From assembly GCA_036676415.1 (NCBI GenBank), contig JAKFCX010000047.1, positions 52,290 through 116,289 of the forward strand: 64,000 bases of DNA. The letters are read 5' to 3'. Under the pieces are notes generated by a model. The model was given only the letters and a program-made list of their open reading frames with translations, did not search any database and was not told the origin of the DNA. Source of the DNA: JAEZDC01 sp036676415 (GTDB lineage: Bacteria; Bacteroidota; Bacteroidia; Chitinophagales; Chitinophagaceae). The translations under genes were made by a program, and so were the position numbers. Shown here piece after piece: positions 18,732 to 27,704 of the stretch (the stretch's first letter is position 1; every line of letters begins with the position of its first letter).

Positions 18732-19469
18732 ATGAAATTGCTAACCACTGTTTTATTCCTTTTTTGCTTCACTGCTGCTCTTGCACAGAATGATAGATTG
18801 AAAGATTACAATACTATTATGTGGCCGCAGGCACATATAACTATTTCACTAAATAAGAAATACGATGTGCTGGCAGAATACCAATGGCGAAGAACAGATG
18901 GTTTTAAAAACTGGCAACAAAGTTTATTAAGAGCAGCACTTCAATATAAAATTAATAGCCAGGTTTCAATTGCTGCAGGGTATGGATGGATAGAGACGTT
19001 TACCTATGGTGATTATCCCATTGCCGCTAATGGAACTTTTCCTGAACACAGGTTACATGAGCAGATCGTTTTGAAAAATAACTTTAGCAAACTTTCCATC
19101 ACTCAAAGGCTAAGAATAGAGCAACGCTGGCTTGGAAGAAGAGAAGCTGCCATTGAAAGAAAAATAGAGAGTTGGTTGTTCAGTCATCGATTCCGGTATT
19201 TATTAAGATTACAACATCCCATAACAAAATCAGGAAACTTTTATGCGGCAGCAGCTGATGAATTGTTTATCAATGCAGGCAAAAATGCAGGCGTTAACCT
19301 GCTGGATCAAAACAGGCTGATGTTTTTAATTGGTAGCAGGATAAACGATAAGGTGAATCTTGAAGCCGGGTATCTTTCTCAGACTGTAATTCAGGGAAGA
19401 AGAATCAATGACAGAACAATTGTGCAGGATAACGAAGGATTACTCCTGTCGTTGGTCTTTAATTTATAG
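18732..19469 (+). CDS. DUF2490 domain-containing outer membrane protein
   Basis: 245 aa with a signal peptide (MKLLTTVLFLFCFTAALAQ). The mature part matches the DUF2490 pattern: 'ISLNKKYDVLAEYQWRR', 'GYGWIETFTYGDYP', 'RLHEQIVLKN' and 'LRIEQRWLGRR', ending in a hydrophobic strand 'LLLSLVFNL'. Such proteins are predicted small beta-barrels of unknown function. It has its own terminator-separated position after the carbonic anhydrase and is convergent with the trehalase gene, only 6 bp apart. Confidence 0.8.
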   Translation: MKLLTTVLFLFCFTAALAQNDRLKDYNTIMWPQAHITISLNKKYDVLAEYQWRRTDGFKNWQQSLLRAALQYKINSQVSIAAGYGWIETFTYGDYPIAANGTFPEHRLHEQIVLKNNFSKLSITQRLRIEQRWLGRREAAIERKIESWLFSHRFRYLLRLQHPITKSGNFYAAAADELFINAGKNAGVNLLDQNRLMFLIGSRINDKVNLEAGYLSQTVIQGRRINDRTIVQDNEGLLLSLVFNL

Positions 19470-19475
19470 AGGGAT

Positions 19476-21029
19476 CTACAAACCATAGATATTCATCAAT
19501 GCCAGTAACACACCATTGGTCCATCCAAATCCATCCTGCGATGGATACTCTCCACCACCTGCAGGCTTATTAATATCAATTACATCATATTTCTCCATCA
19601 ACTTACCCGATTCAGCAAATACTTTCTTATTCAGGTTCACCCATCTAGTGGCTATTTCTTTTGCCAGCTCATGGTAACCATAATTTTCAAGCCCGATGAT
19701 GGTGATCCATTGTAAAGGAGCCCATCCATTTGGTGCATCCCATTGTTGCCCTGTTGTTTTAAGTGAAGTAACCACACCCCCATCCTTTAAAAAGTGTTGC
19801 TTCAAAAATTCAACGATCCGAGGTACTTCCTTTTCATCAGCCAGTTTAAAAAAGAGTGGATACATACCTGCTAAAGTTGGATTGTTCATTACTTGCTTTG
19901 TTTCCAAATCAAAATCACAGTACCACCCAAGTTTTTCGTTAAAGAATTGTTCTTTCAAAATGGGGATGGTAAATTTTGCATTCATTTCGTTCATGCTTCT
20001 GCCATCAATCGAAGCATTCGCTTTATACAGTATGAGCTGCAGGCCTCCAAAACTCAATGTATTCAAATCTACCGGCAGAATATTATTGATATCAGTCGTA
20101 TGAAGTGCTTCACCTTTCATCCAACGACTGCTAAAATCCCAACCACTGGCTGCAGCAGACCTGAGGTTGTTGCATACAGAAGCATATATAGAGTCTACTG
20201 CTCTATTTAACCGATTACTATCAGCAAATCTTACTACTTTTCTAAACTCCATTACAGCATAGTTAGCTGTTGAGTCATCTTCAAAATAACTCTCCTGCCG
20301 TGGAACAGATAATTCATCCCTATAACTTAACCCTTCATCTCCACTTTGCTCACTCCAATAATCCATCTCAGCTTTCATTTCATCGATATATTCAGCATAT
20401 ACAGAGATGCCTTTGACTGATGCCAATAATTCCACCATCAGGCTAAAAAATGGCGGCTGAGACCTGCTCAAATAATACGATCTGTTACCATTTGGAATAT
20501 GACCGTATTGATTGATGAGGTGAGCAAAATTCTTTACCATGTTCTCCATCATTTCATACTGTCCGCTTTCTTTTAAACCCAACATGGTGAAATAAGAATC
20601 CCAGTAATAAATTTCCCTGAACCTTCCTCCCGGAACAATATACGGATGAGGTAATGGCAACAACGAACTTCGATCATTAAGTGTATCGGCCGATCTTGTT
20701 AATACCGACCATAGACCATTGATATGCGCTCGTATGTCTTTACTACTTGATGTGAATGAAGGAGGTAAAGAGGGAAGTTTAAAATACTGCATCACAAAGG
20801 ATTTAAGATTAAACCCTTTTTTCTGTACTTCTGATTCATACCTCGCAACAATCTCTTCCGTTGCAATAAGCGGAATACAGTCAACAAAAGTTTTGCTGTC
20901 ATTAAAAATTCTGCTGTTCTGCACATCAATAAAAAGTTGGCCATACATCTTTTCCGGTGTAGGAGGATATGGTTGCTGTGCATTTGCAGTTCCATAGAAA
21001 AGCAATAAAACAAAGAAGAAGCGTAGCAT
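19476..21029 (-). CDS. treA: Periplasmic alpha,alpha-trehalase (GH37)
   Basis: 517 aa. The signal peptide (MLRFFFVLLLFYGTANAQQ) puts it in the periplasm, where it splits trehalose into two glucoses. Both family signatures are present: 'PGGRFREIYYWDSY' at 133-146 and 'QQWDAPNGWAPLQW' at about 428-441. The expected catalytic acid Asp298 (in 'SGWDFSSRW') and base Glu494 (in 'GGGEYPSQDGFGW') are in place, in line with D312/E496 of E. coli TreA. The length is normal. It is a single gene with no transporter alongside. Confidence 0.95.
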   Translation of the reverse strand: MLRFFFVLLLFYGTANAQQPYPPTPEKMYGQLFIDVQNSRIFNDSKTFVDCIPLIATEEIVARYESEVQKKGFNLKSFVMQYFKLPSLPPSFTSSSKDIRAHINGLWSVLTRSADTLNDRSSLLPLPHPYIVPGGRFREIYYWDSYFTMLGLKESGQYEMMENMVKNFAHLINQYGHIPNGNRSYYLSRSQPPFFSLMVELLASVKGISVYAEYIDEMKAEMDYWSEQSGDEGLSYRDELSVPRQESYFEDDSTANYAVMEFRKVVRFADSNRLNRAVDSIYASVCNNLRSAAASGWDFSSRWMKGEALHTTDINNILPVDLNTLSFGGLQLILYKANASIDGRSMNEMNAKFTIPILKEQFFNEKLGWYCDFDLETKQVMNNPTLAGMYPLFFKLADEKEVPRIVEFLKQHFLKDGGVVTSLKTTGQQWDAPNGWAPLQWITIIGLENYGYHELAKEIATRWVNLNKKVFAESGKLMEKYDVIDINKPAGGGEYPSQDGFGWTNGVLLALMNIYGL

Positions 21030-21163
21030 AATTGAAGTTAATTTAGAAAAACGTCTCTTTTCTGTTATGATTTACAAAAAAAGTCATCCCACAGCCAACT
21101 GCTGGTGCTTTATTTGCAATGCTTTGTTTAAATTGATACTCTTTAAAATAAGGGAAGTCCATT

Positions 21164-21598
21164 ATGAAAATCCAATCTTTACTATTCCTGTCTTTTATGC
21201 TTGTTTCAACTTTCTCTTTTGCACAAAAGACAAATGCCGATGACATTATCGGAACATGGGTTGCATCGGAAAACAAAGCAAAGATCCATATCTACAAAGC
21301 CAATCATAAATACTATGGAAAGATCATTTGGCTAAAGGAACCATTAAAAGATGGTAAGCCTAAAGTGGATAAACACAATCCGGATCCCACCAAAAGAAAA
21401 AATAATGTTGTTGGACTGGTTGTACTCAGGGATTTTGTTTTCGAAGATGGACAATGGACATCCGGTGAAATCTATGATCCTTCCAGTGGTAAAGAATATA
21501 GCTGCAAAATAAGCCTGCCCAATAAAAACACGATGAAAGTAAGAGGCTATATCGGTATCTCTTTACTTGGCAGGACCGAGGTTTGGAAGAGAGTCTGA
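21164..21598 (+). CDS. DUF2147 domain-containing secreted protein
   Basis: 144 aa with signal peptide MKIQSLLFLSFMLVSTFSFA. The mature region has the DUF2147 hallmarks: 'DIIGTWVASENKAKIHIYK' near the N-terminus, 'YYGKIIWLKEP', 'VVGLVVLRDF', 'GEIYDPSSGKEYSCKI' and the end 'GYIGISLLGRTEVWKRV'. The fold is a lipocalin-like barrel; function unknown, probably periplasmic. A 33-bp gap leads to the next gene on the same strand. Confidence 0.88.
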   Translation: MKIQSLLFLSFMLVSTFSFAQKTNADDIIGTWVASENKAKIHIYKANHKYYGKIIWLKEPLKDGKPKVDKHNPDPTKRKNNVVGLVVLRDFVFEDGQWTSGEIYDPSSGKEYSCKISLPNKNTMKVRGYIGISLLGRTEVWKRV

Positions 21599-21670
21599 TT
21601 TTACCCACTCATACAATTACATTCCACTTTATTGAGGTTCAGTTATATTTATATTTCAAAACCTCGCATA

Positions 21671-22012
21671 ATGAAAAAACTCCTGCTTTTTACAGCTTTT
21701 GCCACTACGATTTTCCTTTTTACGCATTGCCGATCTACAAAAGCCGTAACAGCTACGAAAAAACTTACTTATACAGCAGATGTGCAACCAATCATGGCAG
21801 TTAAATGTACTCCATGCCATTTTCCTGACAAAGGTGGAAAGGTTGAAGCACTGAATAATTATACATCTGTAAAAGATCATATAGATGACATCATCAGAAG
21901 AATAGAATTAAACCCTGGTGAAAAAGGTTACATGCCTTTTAAGAAGCCGAAACTCGGTGACAGTACCATCAATGTTTTCAAACAGTGGAAAGCTGATGGG
22001 ATGGCAGAATAA
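21671..22012 (+). CDS. Mono-haem c-type cytochrome-like lipoprotein
   Basis: 113 aa from ATG at 21671 (MKKLLLFTAFATTIFLFTHC), preferred over the in-frame codon at 21632 because it gives a clean lipoprotein signal with Cys20. One haem-binding motif is visible: Cys46-Thr-Pro-Cys49-His50. Met88 ('GEKGYMPF') is a plausible sixth iron ligand. It resembles the small 'PIMAVKCTPCH' cytochrome domains often found alone in Bacteroidota. Probably anchored in a membrane facing the periplasm and carrying electrons; partners unknown. Confidence 0.8.
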   Translation: MKKLLLFTAFATTIFLFTHCRSTKAVTATKKLTYTADVQPIMAVKCTPCHFPDKGGKVEALNNYTSVKDHIDDIIRRIELNPGEKGYMPFKKPKLGDSTINVFKQWKADGMAE

Positions 22013-22104
22013 CATGGATAGAAAATACTGTGAAACTGGTAATCCGTTCATATAAAAGCAACGAAAATTAGAAAAACAAGCTCTATATTCATTGCCTATT
22101 TTTT

Positions 22105-24276
22105 ATGAGAGGAACGTCTAGGATCATCACCTGTTTTCTGATAGCATTTACCCTATCTTATACAACTGCAAAAGCTCAAAGCAGTTGCCCGGATAATATT
22201 GGATTTGAGCATGGAAGTTTCACGAACTGGGATTGCTTTGGAGGCTTTGTGAATCCTGTGAATGGAATTGTTGGTCTTACAGGGCCAAATCCTTTGAGTA
22301 ACAGGCACACGATCATTTCTAAAACTACTCCCCCTGCCCTTGATTTTTATGGTAAATTCCCGGTAAACTGTCCAAACGGAAGTAATTATTCCATCCAACT
22401 TGGCAACAGCAATGTTAATGCAGAAGCAGATCGTGTCTCCTATACTTTTACCGTTCCGGCTGATAAAGATGAATACAGTATTATCTACAACTACGCAATC
22501 GTATTTCAAAATCCGGGGCATCTGCCGGAAGAACAACCGAAATTTACTTCAAGAGTATATGATCAAACAGCTGGTGAATATTTAGGTTGCGGTTCATTTG
22601 AATACGTGGCTTCATCAGGATTGCCTGGTTTTGAATTATCCAACGAAGGACAAGGAGTGTATTTCAAACCCTGGTCACCGGTTACGGTTAAATTATATGA
22701 TTGTGCAGGAAAAACGATCACCCTTGAGTTTACAGTAAATGACTGTACAAGAGGTGGACATTTTGGCTATGCTTATCTTGATGTGAACGAAAACTGCACT
22801 TCCCCAATAACCGGAAATGTTTACTGCAACGGATCGGCATCAACTACATTAACAGCCCCTTATGGCTTTATGGAGTATGAATGGTACACACCTGATTTTT
22901 CAACACTCCTTGGAATCAAAAACACGCTTCACCTCGATCCTATTCCTCCTGTAGGAACTGAATTTGCGTTGATCATAAAGCCGTATCCCGGAGTTGGTTG
23001 TCCGGATACGTTGTACACCACGATAGAATTATCCAATGAGGCATTTAGTTTCAACATGCAAGACACGCTAAATAGTTGTGCCGGTTTCCCTGCTGATCTT
23101 ACTGTAAGATCGTTATGGCAGGGAACAAACGGACTTGAATTTTCTTACTTCCTCGATTCAACCACACAACAATATCTTCCTTCGCCCAGCTATGTAACAA
23201 CCGAAGGAACATTCTATGTAAAAGCGGTGAATGCTGCAGGATGTACAGAAACCGAACCGATAACTGTTAGATTTAACGAACAGGCTTTGATTGTGCATGA
23301 ACCTGCTTCAGTTTGTTTTCCAAACACCGTTGATATCACTGTTCCGGCTATTACAAACGGAAGTGATCCTACACTTAACTTATCGTACTGGCAAGATCAA
23401 CAGGCCACCATTCCATTAACGAATCCAACAGCAATTGACACTACAGGTACATTTTTTATTAAGGCTGCCAATAATGTGTGCTCACATATCGCACCTGTGT
23501 ATGTGCAAGTATGGACCTCAGATGCATTGTTAACTCAGCCTGTGATTACTTGCGGAGCAGCAGACCTTACAAGTTATGATGTTACCGCAGGAAGTATACC
23601 CGTGTTTGAATTTTCGCAATGGGAGGATGCTGCTGGTACTTTACCACTATCAAATCCAACAAGCATTACCCAAAGCGGCAGATATTATATTAAAGGAACC
23701 ATCAACAGTGGTTGTGCTTTTATTAAACCGGTAGATGTAACAATCAAACCTGCACCGGTCTTCAGCATTTCCGATCCTGCTTCTGTTACTGCACCACATA
23801 CGATCAGTATTACAGACGTTGTTTCATCAACACAGAACTTGTTAACGTACAGCTATTGGTCAGATCCACAAGCCACAAAAGAGATCCTGGCACCTTCAGC
23901 AATTAATAATGGTGGAACTTATTATATAAAAGCAACCGATACAGCTGGATGCGAACTGGTGTTACCGGTGAATGTAAATATCATTACACCATATCATCCT
24001 GTGATCGAATATCCCAACGCATTTTCTCCGAATAAAGATGGAGTAAATGATGGATTTCGAATTAATGTTTATGGAACCATCACATTCAAAACCTTCAGGG
24101 TTTATGACAGGTGGGGACGCTTGATGTTTGAAACAAAAGATCCTTTTGAATATTGGTTCGGTACCAAAAACGGTAAAGATGTTCCTGTAGGAACCTATTA
24201 TTGGATCATGGAACTGGTGAACAATAATAATAACGACTTCTACAGAAAACGAGGAGCTATTACTGTATTGCGATAA
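22105..24276 (+). CDS. Large T9SS-secreted repeat protein with C-terminal CHU_C (type B) sorting domain
   Basis: 723 aa. A signal peptide (about 1-25) is followed by a domain at about 26-235 with paired Cys residues. From about 325 to 630 there are four tandem units of about 77 residues, each with the pattern 'SYWxDxQATxxLxxPTxI' then 'GTYYIKAxxxxGC' and 'PVxVxI'. The C-terminal 90 residues ('YPNAFSPNKDGVNDGF', 'FRVYDRWGRLMFET', 'VPVGTYYWIMEL') are the gliding-motility-associated CHU_C domain, the type B signal for the type IX secretion system. It is thus predicted to be exported to the cell surface or medium. It is probably an adhesin or matrix protein; ligand unknown. Confidence 0.9.
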   Translation: MRGTSRIITCFLIAFTLSYTTAKAQSSCPDNIGFEHGSFTNWDCFGGFVNPVNGIVGLTGPNPLSNRHTIISKTTPPALDFYGKFPVNCPNGSNYSIQLGNSNVNAEADRVSYTFTVPADKDEYSIIYNYAIVFQNPGHLPEEQPKFTSRVYDQTAGEYLGCGSFEYVASSGLPGFELSNEGQGVYFKPWSPVTVKLYDCAGKTITLEFTVNDCTRGGHFGYAYLDVNENCTSPITGNVYCNGSASTTLTAPYGFMEYEWYTPDFSTLLGIKNTLHLDPIPPVGTEFALIIKPYPGVGCPDTLYTTIELSNEAFSFNMQDTLNSCAGFPADLTVRSLWQGTNGLEFSYFLDSTTQQYLPSPSYVTTEGTFYVKAVNAAGCTETEPITVRFNEQALIVHEPASVCFPNTVDITVPAITNGSDPTLNLSYWQDQQATIPLTNPTAIDTTGTFFIKAANNVCSHIAPVYVQVWTSDALLTQPVITCGAADLTSYDVTAGSIPVFEFSQWEDAAGTLPLSNPTSITQSGRYYIKGTINSGCAFIKPVDVTIKPAPVFSISDPASVTAPHTISITDVVSSTQNLLTYSYWSDPQATKEILAPSAINNGGTYYIKATDTAGCELVLPVNVNIITPYHPVIEYPNAFSPNKDGVNDGFRINVYGTITFKTFRVYDRWGRLMFETKDPFEYWFGTKNGKDVPVGTYYWIMELVNNNNNDFYRKRGAITVLR

Positions 24277-24281
24277 GCTGT

Positions 24282-25475
24282 TTACTTACTCAGGTGCATA
24301 CTTCTTTCCTTGTATAACTGTCTGAAGTATGGATCATGCAGATCTTTTATGAAACGTATCGCTTCACCTGTGCTCTTCATCTCTGGACCTAACTCTTTAT
24401 TTACGCCGGGAAATTTATCAAAGCTGAATACAGGCTCTTTGATAGCATAACCCTGTAGTTTCTTTTCAAACGTAAAATCCTTGAGTTTAGCTGCACCCAA
24501 CATTACTTTAGTAGCAACATTCAGGTAAGGTATGCCATAAGCTTTGGCAATGAATGGAGTTGTTCTTGAAGCCCTCGGGTTTGCTTCAATCACATAAACG
24601 GTTCCATTCTTAATAGCAAATTGTATGTTGATCAGTCCTCTGATATCTAAAGCTCTTGCTATCTTCTCAGCATACTTTTCCATTGTTTCAACGATCAATG
24701 GCGTAAGATTAAAAGCAGGAAGTACGGCATTACTATCACCACTATGAATTCCGGCTGGCTCAATATGTTCCATCACACCCATTACATGAAATGATTCACC
24801 ATCATAAATGGCATCGATTTCAGCTTCCTGGCACCGATCAAGAAAATGATCGATCAGAATTTTATTGCCGGGAATATGTTTCAATAAACTGATGACTGCT
24901 TTTTCAACTTCTTCGTCATTAATAACGATCCTCATTCTTTGTCCACCTAAAACATAACTCGGACGAACCAATACCGGGTAACCCACTTTATTTGCAACAT
25001 CTATTGCTTCATCTGCAGAGTAAGCAGTGCCGTATTCGGGATAAGGAATGTCAAGCTCTTTCAGCAGGTCACTAAAACGGCCACGATCTTCGGCTATATC
25101 CATATTATCATAAGACGTTCCTATAATCTTGATGCCTTTTGCATGTAATCTTTTAGCAAGTTTCAGGGCTGTTTGTCCACCAAGCTGAACAATTATACCT
25201 TCAGGTTTTTCGAGCTCAACGATCTCCCAAAGATGTTCCCAGTAAACGGGTTCGAAATAGAGTTTATCGGCCATGTCGAAATCTGTACTCACTGTTTCAG
25301 GGTTACAGTTTACCATAATGGCCTCATAACCACATTCTTTTATAGCCAGAAGTCCATGAACACAACAATAATCAAACTCGATTCCCTGGCCTATTCTATT
25401 AGGACCACTGCCAAGAACAATTACTTTTTTACGTTGCGATGGAATTGATTCGTTTGAAGAAAGCGTTTGACTCAT
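24282..25475 (-). CDS. carB: Carbamoyl-phosphate synthase large subunit, C-terminal synthetase half only
   Basis: 397 aa from ATG at 25475 (MSQTLSSNESIPSQRKKVIV). A longer frame to 25739 exists, but its extra 88 residues overlap comEC in antisense and have no homology. The protein begins at the second pre-ATP-grasp domain ('GSGPNRIGQGIEFDYCCVHG' at about 22-41) and includes 'MVNCNPETVSTDFD', 'RPSYVLGGQRM' and 'YVIEANPRASRTTPF' of the second ATP-grasp. In E. coli CarB (1073 aa) this corresponds to about residues 555-935. The first synthetase domain, oligomerisation domain and MGS allosteric domain are missing. This half phosphorylates carbamate to carbamoyl phosphate, so a separate CarB N-half is needed for the glutamine-dependent reaction (pyrimidines, arginine). 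Confidence 0.9.
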   Translation of the reverse strand: MSQTLSSNESIPSQRKKVIVLGSGPNRIGQGIEFDYCCVHGLLAIKECGYEAIMVNCNPETVSTDFDMADKLYFEPVYWEHLWEIVELEKPEGIIVQLGGQTALKLAKRLHAKGIKIIGTSYDNMDIAEDRGRFSDLLKELDIPYPEYGTAYSADEAIDVANKVGYPVLVRPSYVLGGQRMRIVINDEEVEKAVISLLKHIPGNKILIDHFLDRCQEAEIDAIYDGESFHVMGVMEHIEPAGIHSGDSNAVLPAFNLTPLIVETMEKYAEKIARALDIRGLINIQFAIKNGTVYVIEANPRASRTTPFIAKAYGIPYLNVATKVMLGAAKLKDFTFEKKLQGYAIKEPVFSFDKFPGVNKELGPEMKSTGEAIRFIKDLHDPYFRQLYKERSMHLSK

Positions 25476-25576
25476 TTTCAGCGAAAGATTTCGCAAACCT
25501 ACAAGAAAATGACTAAAGGCAGAATCAATTTTCTCACAAAGCTTGCAACGTTGAAATTGACGAATTAAATTTAGCA

Positions 25577-27667
25577 ATGCAGCAGTTTGGGTTACCAGTC
25601 TGGAAACAAACACCTTTTCTGAGGATATTACTTCCTTTGATCGGCGGAATTCTGTTGCAGTTTTATTTTCAAATTCCTGCTGGATGGATCTGGTGGAGCG
25701 CAATAATTGTAATCGTTCTAATACTGCTGTCAAAAGCACTCACATTGCCGAAGCTTTACTTTCTGAGGTGGATTCCAGGTATTGCATTTAATATTTTATT
25801 CCTGGCGATAGGGACAATCCTGGTGAATTCCAGCGATATTGAAAATGATCCCTCCTGGATCAATCATCATTATGATGCTAAAAATGATGCTGTAATCGTT
25901 ACCATCCAGGAGCCATTGGTTGAAAAACCAAAATCCTATAAAGTCCTTGCCAAAATTGAGAGCATCGTTATAAACGATTCTATTAGAGTGGTAAATGGGG
26001 ACATGCTTCTTTACTTTCAAAAAGACAGTTCAAAACCGGAGCTAAATTATGGATCGCAGATAATCATTACTAAACCGCTTCAGCCAATAACCAATTCGGG
26101 AAACCCTGGTGGATTTGATTACAAAAGATATTGTGCCTTCCAGGATATCTATCACCAGGCATTTTTAAAAGCGGGTGATTACAAAATCCTGCCAGTTACA
26201 AAAACCAACTGGTTCAGCCAATCACTCATCAACTCCAGGTTATGGGTTTTATCAACCTTAAGAAAGTACATCAAAGAAAAAAATGAAGTAGCTGTTGCAG
26301 AAGCTTTACTCATTGGCTACAGGGATGATCTTGATAAGGAGTTGGTGCAATCTTACAGCAATACTGGTGTGGTTCACATTATAGCGATCAGTGGATTACA
26401 CCTCGGAATGATCTATGGAATGATGGCCTGGATGTTCAGTTTGTTTAAAAAGAGAAAATGGAACCGGTTTACAAAGCCAGTAACAATTCTGCTGGTTCTA
26501 TGGATGTTCACTTTTATTGCTGGTGCTGTTCCATCGATTTTACGATCAGCTGTAATGTTTACCTGTATAATTATTGGTGAATCCATGTCAAGAAGAACAT
26601 CAATCTACAACACCCTGGCGGCATCTGCATTTATACTTCTACTGATCAATCCTTTTTTTCTCTGGGATGTAGGTTTCCAGTTGTCGTTTGCTGCGGTATT
26701 GAGTATTGTGGCTTTTTCTAAGCCAATCACCAGATGGTTTTATTTTCAAAATAAACTGCTCTCAGGTACCTGGAAGTTGGCAGCCATCAGTTTAGCAGCA
26801 CAGGTATTAACGTTACCTATTGTACTGTACCATTTTCACCAGTTTCCGAATCTCTTCCTGCTAACCAACATTATAATTGTGCCCTTATCAGGATTGATAC
26901 TTTTCGCCGAGATATTCCTGTTGATGATTTCATTTGTGCCATTCTTGGCTGAAATGTGGGGCAAAGCAGTTGAAGGGATGATATGGCTGATGAATTCATT
27001 CATAGAACGAACTGATAGAATTCCATGGGCTGTTACTGATGGAATACAAATCACCATTCCGCAAGCAATCTTCATTTTTGGAGCTATCATATTCGGATCA
27101 ATCTGGCTGCTAAATCGAAATAAACAAATGTTGTTTGTATCCGTATTATCAATCATTGGCTATATAGGTTTGCGAAGTATAGATATCATGCAGGTGAACC
27201 AACAGCAAAAGCTGATCGTTTACAATGTACCGAAACATACTGCCATAGATGTAGTAGAAGGACGTAATTACCTTTTTTATGGAGACTCTTCATTGTTGGA
27301 AGAAGGATTTTTAAGAAACTTTCACCTGAGGCCATCACGAATAGTAAATCGAATGAGTCCAGGCATTTTGAAATCAGTTGTTATCAATGAGAACTTAATA
27401 AATAGCTCATCAAAGAATATCATCGTCTTAGATCATCCCTTGCCCTATGAAAAACCGGTGGAGAAAACTCCAGCAGATGTGATCATTATCACTAAGAATC
27501 CAAAACTTTACATTAACCAGCTGAGAGATCACTATAACTTCAATTTACTTGTGTTTGATGCTACAAATCCCCTCTGGAAAATTCGGCTCTGGAAAAAAGA
27601 TTGCGACAGCCTACATTTGCGGCATTATTCTGTACCTGAACAAGGTGCTTTTGAAATGGATCTTTAA
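25577..27667 (+). CDS. comEC: ComEC/Rec2 family DNA-uptake channel protein
   Basis: 696 aa. The N-terminus has three membrane helices, then an OB-like soluble domain (DUF4131, about 90-210), then the competence domain with 'AEALLIGYRDDLDKELVQSY' (about 246-265), 'HIIAISGLHLGM' and 'AGAVPSILRSAVMFT', typical of ComEC. It forms the inner membrane channel for single-stranded DNA in natural transformation. The last 150 residues are not a recognisable metallo-beta-lactamase domain: I see no HxHxDH motif, as is common in Bacteroidota ComEC. It diverges from carB and is followed by purH after 37 bp. Confidence 0.92.
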   Translation: MQQFGLPVWKQTPFLRILLPLIGGILLQFYFQIPAGWIWWSAIIVIVLILLSKALTLPKLYFLRWIPGIAFNILFLAIGTILVNSSDIENDPSWINHHYDAKNDAVIVTIQEPLVEKPKSYKVLAKIESIVINDSIRVVNGDMLLYFQKDSSKPELNYGSQIIITKPLQPITNSGNPGGFDYKRYCAFQDIYHQAFLKAGDYKILPVTKTNWFSQSLINSRLWVLSTLRKYIKEKNEVAVAEALLIGYRDDLDKELVQSYSNTGVVHIIAISGLHLGMIYGMMAWMFSLFKKRKWNRFTKPVTILLVLWMFTFIAGAVPSILRSAVMFTCIIIGESMSRRTSIYNTLAASAFILLLINPFFLWDVGFQLSFAAVLSIVAFSKPITRWFYFQNKLLSGTWKLAAISLAAQVLTLPIVLYHFHQFPNLFLLTNIIIVPLSGLILFAEIFLLMISFVPFLAEMWGKAVEGMIWLMNSFIERTDRIPWAVTDGIQITIPQAIFIFGAIIFGSIWLLNRNKQMLFVSVLSIIGYIGLRSIDIMQVNQQQKLIVYNVPKHTAIDVVEGRNYLFYGDSSLLEEGFLRNFHLRPSRIVNRMSPGILKSVVINENLINSSSKNIIVLDHPLPYEKPVEKTPADVIIITKNPKLYINQLRDHYNFNLLVFDATNPLWKIRLWKKDCDSLHLRHYSVPEQGAFEMDL

Positions 27668-27704
27668 TCGACAAAAGGTATTGGTCAACTAATCTTCACA
27701 GGCA

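Noticed and set aside
25476..25739. Extended N-terminus of carB (88 residues)
   Set aside because: Antisense to comEC, no similarity to any CarB part, and a good ATG exists at 25475.
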